In this document: one piece after another, positions 34,250 to 41,458 of the stretch
Position numbering within the stretch: the first letter of the stretch is position 1
Layout of the letters: each line of letters opens with the position of its first letter
NCBI RefSeq assembly: GCF_019130065.1
Contig: NZ_JAHSPG010000006.1
Span: 248,001 to 312,000 of the forward strand
Reading direction: 5' to 3'
Source of the DNA: Pinibacter aurantiacus
GTDB lineage: Bacteria; Bacteroidota; Bacteroidia; Chitinophagales; Chitinophagaceae
Length of the DNA stretch: 64,000 nt
Made by a program: the position numbers and the translations under genes
Notes under the pieces: model-generated
Told to the model about the DNA's origin: nothing
Database searches by the model: none
The model's input: only the letters and a program-made list of their open reading frames with translations

Positions 34250-35416
34250 ATGAAAAAGCTCTTAGTGGTTGCTGGTGCGTTGCTTGCCATCAGCGCGTTA
34301 CAGGCGCAAAAGAAAGTTGCGAAGAAGTACATTATTATTAAAGGAAAAGTTCAGTTTACAAACCCGGCTCCTCAGACTCATTTAAACAAAGTATGGCTGA
34401 CCAAAAGCAAAGGTTGGGATAAAATAACATACGACTCTGCAGATGTCGCAGCTGATGGAACCTGGCAGTTGAAAGTAGATGCGACCGTGCCAAGTATATA
34501 TACTGTTGACATCATCAAATGGGATAGGGTAACGGTGTATACAGATTCATCGATGACGATCAACTGCAGAGGGTATGATACTGCAAAAATTAAAGTCAAA
34601 AATCCTCCGTACATTTTTGTAGAAGGTTCGGCAGACAACAATTTCATCAATCTTGTTGATCACATTGTTTACCGCAATTATCAATCAATGATTGCAGATA
34701 GCAAAGAAATGTATTACGCAGATAAAGCGGGAGACTCTGCGTGGTCGGGTTATCTTAAAAACAAAGATCCTTATAAGGTACTCAGCGAGGATTTTAAAGA
34801 CAGAATAAAAGTGTTGATACATGCCTACCGTAATCGCCCTGTGGTAGTGTATGGACTTGGCATGTTGAACTGGGAAAAAGACCAGGACATTATCATGCCC
34901 ATTCTTGCTGATTTAAATAAACGTTACCCATGGTTCAAAGATGGCGCACAGATGAAGGCAGACATGGAAGATAAAATGGCTAAAGCAAATTCGCTTAAAC
35001 CTGGAATGCCTGTTCCGGCGATTTCTTACCCTGATAATAATGGTGTAATGCAGGGACTTGAACAATATAAAGGAAAGTATGTGCTGATAGATTTCTGGGC
35101 AAGCTGGTGCGGTCCGTGCAGACAGGCAATTCCGAAAGTGAAGGAGTTGTATGAAAAATACAAAGACAAAGGCCTTGATATTGTGAGTGTTTCAATAGAT
35201 GACAGTAAAAAGGCGTGGGCGAAAGCCATGGAGGAAGAAGGCATGCCATGGAAGCAATTGTTAAGTCCTGATAAGAATGCAACGATGAAGAACTTTCTTT
35301 TCTCGGGTATTCCAACCATATACCTGATTGACAAACAGGGTAAAATTGTAAGCAAATACACTGGTTTTTCAGCTGATTCAGCAAAAGAAATCGAGAAGGT
35401 TTTGCAGGGTAGTTGA
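34250..35416 (+). CDS. TlpA-family thiol-disulfide protein with DUF4369
   Basis: The start is placed at the ATG 34250 (MKKLLVVAGALLAISALQAQ), which gives a proper signal peptide; an in-frame start at 34160 would add a signal-masking 30-residue extension. The 388-residue product has an N-terminal DUF4369-like beta domain (YIIIKGKVQFTNPAPQT, ITYDSADVAADGTWQLKVDA), a helical linker, and a thioredoxin domain with DFWASWCGPCRQAIPKVKE (Cys287, Cys290) and FSGIPTIYLIDKQG. It should reduce thiols in the periplasm. It is the third redox gene of this locus and the last before a repeat-filled gap. Its final codons and stop (AGT TGA) are the start of a word array. Confidence 0.92.
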   Translation: MKKLLVVAGALLAISALQAQKKVAKKYIIIKGKVQFTNPAPQTHLNKVWLTKSKGWDKITYDSADVAADGTWQLKVDATVPSIYTVDIIKWDRVTVYTDSSMTINCRGYDTAKIKVKNPPYIFVEGSADNNFINLVDHIVYRNYQSMIADSKEMYYADKAGDSAWSGYLKNKDPYKVLSEDFKDRIKVLIHAYRNRPVVVYGLGMLNWEKDQDIIMPILADLNKRYPWFKDGAQMKADMEDKMAKANSLKPGMPVPAISYPDNNGVMQGLEQYKGKYVLIDFWASWCGPCRQAIPKVKELYEKYKDKGLDIVSVSIDDSKKAWAKAMEEEGMPWKQLLSPDKNATMKNFLFSGIPTIYLIDKQGKIVSKYTGFSADSAKEIEKVLQGS

Positions 35417-35446
35417 GAATTGAAAATTGAAAGTTGATAATTGAAA
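35412..35446. repeat. GAAAATTGA word array at the TlpA stop codon
   Basis: AGTTGAGAATTGAAAATTGA followed by AAGTTGATAATTGAAAA reiterates GAnAATTGA and includes the TGA stop. The same word lies at the ends of the genes at 4565 and 10357. Confidence 0.8.
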
Positions 35447-35453
35447 ATGGCAG

Positions 35454-35521
35454 GGGCGAATTGCATTCGCCCTAAACGTAACATGATTCGGGACTTCGTA
35501 GAGACGCGTTGAACGCGTCTC
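35454..35521. repeat. Two short palindromes GGGCGAAT and GAGACGCGTT
   Basis: GGGCGAAT-TGC-ATTCGCCC (35454-35472) and GAGACGCGTT-G-AACGCGTCTC (35501-35521) follow each other in the gap after the TlpA-like gene. Both are of kinds seen repeatedly in other bacterial genomes and may serve as terminator or REP-like elements. Confidence 0.8.
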
Positions 35522-35611
35522 CCGTACGACCGACGTGCCGTTACATTCACGTTGTTGTGATCGGTTCATTGTAATTGCGCTTTCGCCAACGGAAATAAAA
35601 ACTTAATTCTA

Positions 35612-36115
35612 ATGAAGTATAAATATTTGTTGATAGTGTTTTTTTGCGTAGCTACCAATGCTTCTTCGTTTGCGCAGATGCAATCGGCGCAAAAACAGAC
35701 CTGGGATTTTGATACGACTGTTAAATTCAATAAACCTGTTCCCGCGTTGTGGGATGCTATTAAAGACCCTGCGAAATGGGCGACGATAAGCAATGGTTAC
35801 ATTACCTCCATCGATGCAAAAGGGGAAACGCAGAATTTGAAAAGAGAGATCACTTTTGCCGATGGCAGCAAAAGAAAAGATGAAGTGACGCAATATCAGC
35901 CAGAGTACAAATTCATCGTGCTAAAGATTACCGATCCGGTTCCTGCATCTATAACGGAGAACACGCTTGCGGTTCATGCGGCAACGGAAGGAGAGGGCGT
36001 TTCAAGCCTGCACATTTTCTTCAGAGCAGAAGGTGATGAAGCACAAAAGGCAATTTTAATAAGCACATTAAGGAAGGAGATCGAGCACTATATGGAGGGT
36101 TTGCAGAAAATGTAA
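35612..36115 (+). CDS. Secreted SRPBCC-fold protein
   Basis: This 167-residue protein has a signal peptide (MKYKYLLIVFFCVATNASSFAQ). The mature part follows a START-like pattern: TWDFDTTVKFNKPVPALWDAIKDPAKWATIS, then strands GYITSIDAKGETQNLKREITFADGS, YKFIVLKITDPVP, VSSLHIFFRAEGDE and a C-terminal helix ISTLRKEIEHYMEGLQKM. It should bind a hydrophobic ligand in the periplasm. It is distant in sequence from the cytoplasmic SRPBCC protein at 4565. It is convergent with the GH13 gene; a long palindrome separates them. Confidence 0.85.
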   Translation: MKYKYLLIVFFCVATNASSFAQMQSAQKQTWDFDTTVKFNKPVPALWDAIKDPAKWATISNGYITSIDAKGETQNLKREITFADGSKRKDEVTQYQPEYKFIVLKITDPVPASITENTLAVHAATEGEGVSSLHIFFRAEGDEAQKAILISTLRKEIEHYMEGLQKM

Positions 36116-36123
36116 TGGTGTTT

Positions 36124-36288
36124 TTGGCACACGGATGGCACGGATTAGACGGATTTACACGGATAATTGTTGAATAATTGAATAACAGCATAATTGAGAA
36201 TCAAGATGAAACTTACTCTCCTCAATTTCAATCATTCACCTTGAAAAATCCGTGTAAATCCGTCTAATCCGTGTCATCCGTGTGCCAA
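36124..36288. repeat. 41-bp-arm palindrome between convergent genes (ACGGATT family)
   Basis: Arms 36124-36164 and 36248-36288 pair over 41 bp with one mismatch. Each arm is a reiteration of CACGGATnn words. The 83-base centre holds a second, looser inverted pair of ATTGAATAA-type words. It lies exactly between the stops of the convergent SRPBCC and GH13 genes (8 bp and 2 bp away), so a bidirectional terminator role is likely. Confidence 0.92.
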
Positions 36289-36290
36289 TC

Positions 36291-38138
36291 CTATTCTATT
36301 TCCAAAATCATCGCCGTCTTTGCTTTTACTTCCAGGGTATTGTCAACAGAGATGGGTTCGTCCGTGACGATATCTTTCGCTTTGAATGTAGCCGGAATCA
36401 TTTCTTCGTAGCGTTTCAAATCAAGAACAACAGTCTCTTTGTTTTTATTCAGAACTACCATCACCTTTTTGTTCCCTGTATAGCGAAAGTAAACGTACAC
36501 GTCATTTTTTTGCGGAGCATAATGTTTGAATTTGCCGTTGGCAACTGCAGTACATGTTTTGCGCCAATTCAATAGTTTGGAAAAATATTGCTGAGCGTCT
36601 TTTTCTTCGCTTGTAAGTCCCGCACCTGTTTTTGCGTCCTTTGTATCAGATATCCAGCCTCCGTAAAAATCTCCGCGTCTTTGACCGTCGCTGCCCGGTC
36701 TTTCGTTCGTCATTAAAACTTCAGTTCCATATAAAAACTCTGGGATGCCGCGCATCGTCATATACATGGCAATGCCTAATTTCCAGTTAGCGAAATTCTT
36801 ATTCAGCCGGGAATAAAATCTGTCAACGTCGTGGTTGTCGGGAAAGATCAGAATGTTGTCAGGGTGCGGAAACAAATAATCCTGCGCAATACTTTGATAA
36901 GTATCTCTCCATGTAGAAAACCATTCATTACTTGAGTTAAAGGAGGAGATGATGTTGTCGTTTAATGAAAAGTCCATCAAGGCCGGTAAATAGCATTGAT
37001 AACCGTCCGAATTTGCTTTATCTTTTTGCCAGTATGAAGTCATGTACACCTGCTTTGTCATTTCTTCGCCGGTCATGTTCATGTTGGGATATTCATCAAG
37101 AATTGCTTTTGACCATGTTGCCAGAAAATCTTTATCGCTATAGGACCAAGTATCTTCCCTAAGTCCAGAAATGCCTGCATATTCGATCCACCAGATGGTG
37201 TTTTGTATCAGGTATTTTGCCATCAGTGGATTTCGTTGATTAAGATCCGGCATGTGATCATCGAACCAGCCGTCTGTATATTCCTGCTTGTCAATTTCAG
37301 TGGCATAAGGATCGGTGATGGTCGTTTTCAAATGATTCGTGCGTGTTCTTGAGTCAGGATAATGTATCCAATCTTTTAAAGGCAGATCCTTGATAAAATA
37401 ATATTGATTGCCGCAATGATTTAACACCACATCCCAAATAACACCTATGCCTCTTTTATTGGCTTCCTTTACCATTAGTTTGAACTGTTCGTTAGTGCCA
37501 AAACGTGCATCGATTTTGTAAAAATCCGTCGCTGCATAGCCATGATAGGAGTAAAGAGGTTGGTCATTTTCTATCAGAGGCGTATTCCAGATTTGCGTAA
37601 AGCCGAGTGATTTAATGTAATCCAAATGATTGATGATTCCCTGGATGTCGCCGCCATGTCGTTTGTTTTCATCATTTCTGTCCACCGTATTTTCATTCAT
37701 GTATGAAATGACATCGTTCTTTGCATCTCCGTTTGAAAATCTGTCCGGAACAATAAGAAAGATTGCGTCTTTAGGTGTAAAGCTCGGTCTGTTGGCGCTG
37801 CCGTTTTCGCGTTTCAATAATGGAAATGATTTTGATAAAACCGTTTTGCTGTTTTTGGAAAAGTTGATTTGTATGTTCCCCGCTTTTGCGTTTGGGCCAA
37901 TTTTTATCGTAACAAATAAATAGTTCTTGTTTTCAACTTTTTCCGTGTTTACTAATTCAACATCGTTGTAGATAAAAGAGGGCGTCAGTTCTGCAATGCT
38001 GTTTCCATATACGAGAATAGTAACGGTATTGTATTTCATGCCTGTCCACCAATTCGAGGGTTCTATACGGGTTATCTGCTGGCAAAAAATAGCGAAAGGC
38101 AATAATGCCATGATGAATAATATCGATAGTTTTCTCAT
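36291..38138 (-). CDS. GH13 alpha-amylase, SusA-like neopullulanase/cyclomaltodextrinase
   Basis: This 615-residue secreted enzyme has a signal peptide (MRKLSILFIMALLPFAIFC). An N-terminal Ig-like domain (about 21-110, cyclomaltodextrinase type) precedes the catalytic barrel. All GH13 motifs are present: DVVLNH (236-241), GLREDTW with the nucleophile Asp329, MTGEEM with the acid Glu358, and FPDNHD (433-437) with the transition-state Asp437. A C-terminal beta domain ends in TAMILEIE. It should cleave alpha-1,4-glucans such as pullulan or maltodextrins in the periplasm. It is a single gene without a susCD pair next to it. Confidence 0.95.
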   Translation of the reverse strand: MRKLSILFIMALLPFAIFCQQITRIEPSNWWTGMKYNTVTILVYGNSIAELTPSFIYNDVELVNTEKVENKNYLFVTIKIGPNAKAGNIQINFSKNSKTVLSKSFPLLKRENGSANRPSFTPKDAIFLIVPDRFSNGDAKNDVISYMNENTVDRNDENKRHGGDIQGIINHLDYIKSLGFTQIWNTPLIENDQPLYSYHGYAATDFYKIDARFGTNEQFKLMVKEANKRGIGVIWDVVLNHCGNQYYFIKDLPLKDWIHYPDSRTRTNHLKTTITDPYATEIDKQEYTDGWFDDHMPDLNQRNPLMAKYLIQNTIWWIEYAGISGLREDTWSYSDKDFLATWSKAILDEYPNMNMTGEEMTKQVYMTSYWQKDKANSDGYQCYLPALMDFSLNDNIISSFNSSNEWFSTWRDTYQSIAQDYLFPHPDNILIFPDNHDVDRFYSRLNKNFANWKLGIAMYMTMRGIPEFLYGTEVLMTNERPGSDGQRRGDFYGGWISDTKDAKTGAGLTSEEKDAQQYFSKLLNWRKTCTAVANGKFKHYAPQKNDVYVYFRYTGNKKVMVVLNKNKETVVLDLKRYEEMIPATFKAKDIVTDEPISVDNTLEVKAKTAMILEIE

Positions 38139-38277
38139 GCGGAGCTTGTGTTGTGTGATGACTAACTGAAGTTGAACTTAGAAATTTTTTGCTGGAAAAG
38201 GAAATTTGAATTCTCGATACTCGGAGACTCGTACACATTGTTAGGGAAGTTGCTATCTTCAATGCATAAAGAAACAA

Positions 38278-39159
38278 ATGGAATCGAGACTCATTTACGA
38301 AGCAAATAAAAAGTCAATAGGCAAAGTTGAGTGGATTGAACATGCGGGGGGCGAATGGGCCTATTGTGGAGTAAAGGAAGATTTTAGACGTGAACTTGTA
38401 GAAGCTGAACTTAGTAGTTTTTTTAATCAGGATGTTTTTTATTTTTCAAAAACACGGAAAGATTCTTTTACCCGTATGAAGCAGGAGCTGATGCTTCATA
38501 TTGAAGAGATGATTGGAGTAAACGAATTTTGTATTTGGAACGACGAATTTAAAAGGGTGATGGAGTTTAATAAGATCGGTACGTTTCGTAAAGGAGAGTT
38601 CAGTAAAAGTGTAATGTCATCGCCAAAATATAGTTACCTGAAACCCGGTTCGCCTGACAAAGTAAAAGGTAAGCTGGTGAAGTACAGAAAAGGAGATTGC
38701 TTAAGCATTCATTGCGGCGGCGGGAAATATCTGGCGGTTTTTATTTCTGAAAAATTCAATAGGTTCTACGATCTTACACTGTTCGATTATCTGGAAGACC
38801 GGAAACCGACGATAGAAGATCTTGTGAGTGGCTGCTATTTTGGCCGGTATGGTGATTCTACGGAAGGCATATTTCCATGTGTCGAAAAATTGATGATGGA
38901 TTGTCTCGAAGTTGACGCAAGTGAAGATGTTGAAAGAATTGCGCATTTTGAAATAACTGAATCGCTTCAGGTAGGTTCCTATGGGGGGAGAGAAAGCTTT
39001 GCAAAGCTTTTAGAGCATTATAATTTAAGCATAGACAATCGAAGAACGAATACAGAAAACTTCAATAAACGGCCAGACGTGTTTTTCATTGGTGACAGGT
39101 TAATGAAGTTCAAGGAGATAATTAAAAGCGAAGATGGATTGGCAGACAAAGTCCCATAA
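38278..39159 (+). CDS. Hypothetical protein with Imm26-like segment
   Basis: This 293-residue cytoplasmic protein has no signal peptide or membrane segment. The middle (about residues 130-180) reads VKYRKGDCLSIHCGGGKYLAVFISEKFNRFYDLTLFDYL; the pattern KxGDxxxIxxxxGxYxxxxV resembles the opening of Imm26-type immunity proteins. The N-terminal half is a separate domain with EAELSSFFNQDVFYF and a helical part. It could be an immunity or nucleic-acid-modification-linked protein, but the match is weak. Its stop is only 2 bp from the stop of the convergent yqgE-like gene, with no terminator between them. Confidence 0.72.
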   Translation: MESRLIYEANKKSIGKVEWIEHAGGEWAYCGVKEDFRRELVEAELSSFFNQDVFYFSKTRKDSFTRMKQELMLHIEEMIGVNEFCIWNDEFKRVMEFNKIGTFRKGEFSKSVMSSPKYSYLKPGSPDKVKGKLVKYRKGDCLSIHCGGGKYLAVFISEKFNRFYDLTLFDYLEDRKPTIEDLVSGCYFGRYGDSTEGIFPCVEKLMMDCLEVDASEDVERIAHFEITESLQVGSYGGRESFAKLLEHYNLSIDNRRTNTENFNKRPDVFFIGDRLMKFKEIIKSEDGLADKVP

Positions 39160-39161
39160 AG

Positions 39162-39605
39162 CTATGCAAACAACCTTTTCATCTCTGCACGCACCCAGCC
39201 TCCTTCCGCAAGTTCAGCCTCAAGGTCATTTGCATCCCAACCACAGTAGCCGATGAAAATTTTGATTTCTTTTCCTGTGATAGTTCGATCATTGATGAGT
39301 TGCACAGCAGTTTTGAAATCTCCACCGAGGTAAGTATTATCAGAGATGAGGGTACCGTCTTTTATTAAGTCCGGTCGTTGATGGATGAAGAAAAGATGTT
39401 CGCGGTCCACAGGGCCGCCATCATGCAGAGGGAAGGGAATAACGTGTTTGAATTCTTCCAGCTCATTGAGTTTTCGATCAAATAATTTGTTGATCACAAA
39501 ACCCATGGCACCTTTTTCGTTATGCTCCGTGATGAGTATAGAAACATCTTCGAAAATGGTATCATCAAGAAGAGATGTGCTTTGTAAAATGGTGCCTGCG
39601 TTCAT
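39162..39605 (-). CDS. YqgE/AlgH-family protein
   Basis: This 147-residue protein is a short member of the YqgE/AlgH (DUF179) family: LLDDTIFEDVSILITEHNEKGAMGFVINK, DGGPVDREHLFFIHQRPDLI, YLGGDFKTAVQLI and KIFIGYCGWDANDLEAELAEGGWV. The family is cytoplasmic and broadly conserved, with no established biochemical role. In its shortest form it lacks the usual N-terminal 30 residues, so the ATG at 39605 is probably right because the family core begins directly. It lies between a palindrome and a convergent hypothetical gene. Confidence 0.93.
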   Translation of the reverse strand: MNAGTILQSTSLLDDTIFEDVSILITEHNEKGAMGFVINKLFDRKLNELEEFKHVIPFPLHDGGPVDREHLFFIHQRPDLIKDGTLISDNTYLGGDFKTAVQLINDRTITGKEIKIFIGYCGWDANDLEAELAEGGWVRAEMKRLFA

Positions 39606-39632
39606 GGGAACAAAGCTAGTTTAATTTGGAAT

Positions 39633-39702
39633 GCTTAATGCTAAACGCCTAACGCTTAACGCAAGCGAGCCTGCGTTAAGCGTTAGGCGTTTAGCATTAA
39701 GC
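39633..39702. repeat. Near-perfect 31-bp palindrome, GCGTTAAGC family, copy 2
   Basis: Arms 39633-39663 and 39672-39702 pair perfectly over 31 bp with an 8-base loop (AGCGAGCC). Each arm is a word chain: GCTTAATGC-TAAACGCC-TAACGCTTAACGC. It lies between the acyltransferase stop (39708) and the yqgE-like start (39605). Confidence 0.95.
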
Positions 39703-39707
39703 TCTTG

Positions 39708-40853
39708 CTATTTCGCTTCTACCTCACTTTCATGTTTGACTTTAACCGGCGCTTTGGCTCGCTTGTTCAACCATGCCCTAACAGGCTCGTCGTACCATTT
39801 TAAGCAAGCGTAAGCAATCGCGACTGCAGCAATGAACACCAATATTGTAATTGGGTATGCCTCTTTCAAGGGTATTTTTTTATCGAAAACCCACGCCGTG
39901 TAAGTGTAAATAAGCGGATAGTGAGTAATGTAAATTGGGTAAGAAATGTCGCCCAGGAACTTGCATATTTTCTTTCCCACAGCGCTTTGTATTTCTCCAC
40001 TTGCACCTAAGAAAATGATAAGTGGGAAAATCAAAACAATGCTTAACGAATCGTACAGGCCATTCATCCACAAGTTTTCAGTGGTGCCAATTCTTGGAGC
40101 CGCGAGAACAATAATGGTCAGGAGGCTGCTCCACACAAATGCATTTTTTATATTGCGCAGTTTGGCAATCCTAAACAATAGCAAGCCACCAAAGAACGGA
40201 AACATCACTCTGCAAAAGCCAATACGCATTTGCTCAGCATTCAGCGACCAGCCGCCGATAACGTCACCCTGGTTTACCGCAAGGTGTATCAACGCTCCCG
40301 CAGATAAAATGACAAGTATAGAAAGCACAGTCTTTGACAGCTTTCTTGCGACAAGCGCATAAAAGATATTGACCACATATTCATAGAACAATGACCAGGC
40401 TGGGCCATTGAGTGGGTATGTTTCTGCCCAACCGCGGATATCCATAGAAGGAGGGATGGGTAACATTGTGCAACCTATCACCATTATAAGCAGCATTTGC
40501 CATACCGGTGTTTGTCCTATTATAGGAAATACGCCAGACGACTGAAAATAATAACAAACCGCGCCGATGATTGATCCCATGACAACCATTGGTTGCAGCC
40601 TTATAAGTCGGCGTTTGAAAAAATTGCCAATTGTCATTTTGCCCCATCTGTCGTCATAGGCATATCCTATAACAAAGCCTGAAAGCAAAAAGAAAAAATC
40701 TACGGCAAGGTAGCCGTGGTTAATGATCTGATCCTGGTGACTGGTGGCGTGCGCTTCGCAAAGGTGAAAAGCAACTACCATCAGTGCCGCAACACCGCGT
40801 AAGCCATCCAGTATGGCATAGTGCGGTTTCGTAGATAATGAATTCGTCTTCAT
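39708..40853 (-). CDS. Acyltransferase-3 family membrane protein
   Basis: The start is placed at 40853 (MKTNSLSTKPHYAILDGLRG) because the acyltransferase-3 motif begins right there; the frame is open to an ATG at 40901. The 381-residue protein has about ten transmembrane helices, the R/H motif DGLRGVAALMVVAFHL, and GYLAVDFFFLLSGFVIGYAYDDRWG, which is the family signature. It transfers acyl groups onto a cell-surface carbohydrate or lipid. Its substrate is unknown. The C-terminal loop ends SEVEAK. Confidence 0.93.
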   Translation of the reverse strand: MKTNSLSTKPHYAILDGLRGVAALMVVAFHLCEAHATSHQDQIINHGYLAVDFFFLLSGFVIGYAYDDRWGKMTIGNFFKRRLIRLQPMVVMGSIIGAVCYYFQSSGVFPIIGQTPVWQMLLIMVIGCTMLPIPPSMDIRGWAETYPLNGPAWSLFYEYVVNIFYALVARKLSKTVLSILVILSAGALIHLAVNQGDVIGGWSLNAEQMRIGFCRVMFPFFGGLLLFRIAKLRNIKNAFVWSSLLTIIVLAAPRIGTTENLWMNGLYDSLSIVLIFPLIIFLGASGEIQSAVGKKICKFLGDISYPIYITHYPLIYTYTAWVFDKKIPLKEAYPITILVFIAAVAIAYACLKWYDEPVRAWLNKRAKAPVKVKHESEVEAK

Positions 40854-40901
40854 GTCGTCAAAAGTAATGTTGGGTTGAGCTAATGGGCTGCAAAATAGCA
40901 T

Positions 40902-41458
40902 TTAGTGATGAGTTGAGAGTGATGAGTTTTGAGTAGGGAATGAAGAATATTGAGTGGTGAAAGATAAGAGCCGTAAGCTCTGAAGTATAAACAATTGACT
41001 GTGCACGGAATAAGTAAACTTCTGGTGCACCGAATTCATACCTGTTGGCTTTGCCAGCGGAAGGGCCAGCCTTTGTGTTAAGCCAACAGGCGAAGGAATT
41101 GTAAGCCTGTTCGGGGTGCCAACTCACAACTTAAAACTCACAACTCACCACTTTTCTCGGGAACGTTTGCGTACAAATATATCGCTCATCACTTAGTGCA
41201 AAGATTTGATTTTGGTATTTTTAGCTGCGGATCAAATAACGTTTGCCAAATGAAAATTTCTTCATCAGACCTAGGTCGTCGACTTAGCCGTCATAACCTT
41301 TGCAATGAAATAAATTCCAGCCAAAGTACACTGGGATTATTATTTCTCCTCCGTCCCCGTTTGTCTTCCGTCGTTTTTTCCAATTCTGTTTTGATGAGAT
41401 AAGAGAACTCTACAAATTGACTTAAGCGTTTTAAATACATACCACAACAATTACTATT
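40902..41458. other. 557-bp intergenic region upstream of the PUL susC
   Basis: Bases 40905-41155 hold nested inverted repeats (GAGTTGAGAGTGATGAG words outside, a CCTGTTGGCTT palindrome inside). The remaining 300 bp (41160-41458) form the leader of susC, without repeats or a credible gene. One TTTG-rich stretch near 41205-41250 could hold a promoter, but the spacing does not match the Bacteroidota consensus well. Confidence 0.6.
40905..41155. repeat. Nested palindrome: GAGTTGAG words enclosing CCTGTTGGCTT
   Basis: The outer left arm (40905-40960, GTGATGAGTTGAGAGTGATG) and outer right arm (41120-41155, CAACTCACAACTTAAAACTC) are inverse versions of the same words. Inside, CCTGTTGGCTT (41041-41051) pairs with AAGCCAACAGG (41080-41090) perfectly over 11 bp, with looser GGTGCACCGAA/TTCGGGGTGCC around it. 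Confidence 0.8.

Noticed and set aside
40854-40901. N-terminal extension of the acyltransferase
   Set aside because: The family motif begins 10 residues after the ATG at 40853 and the extension has no helix or signal.
41205-41250. Possible Bacteroidota promoter (TTTG ... AACGTTTG)
   Set aside because: The -7 match has one mismatch and the spacing is 23 bp, longer than expected.
41196-41402. A 68-residue open frame in the susC leader
   Set aside because: Its residue composition is untypical (many R, S, L), it has no signal or motif, and it sits in the untranslated leader.
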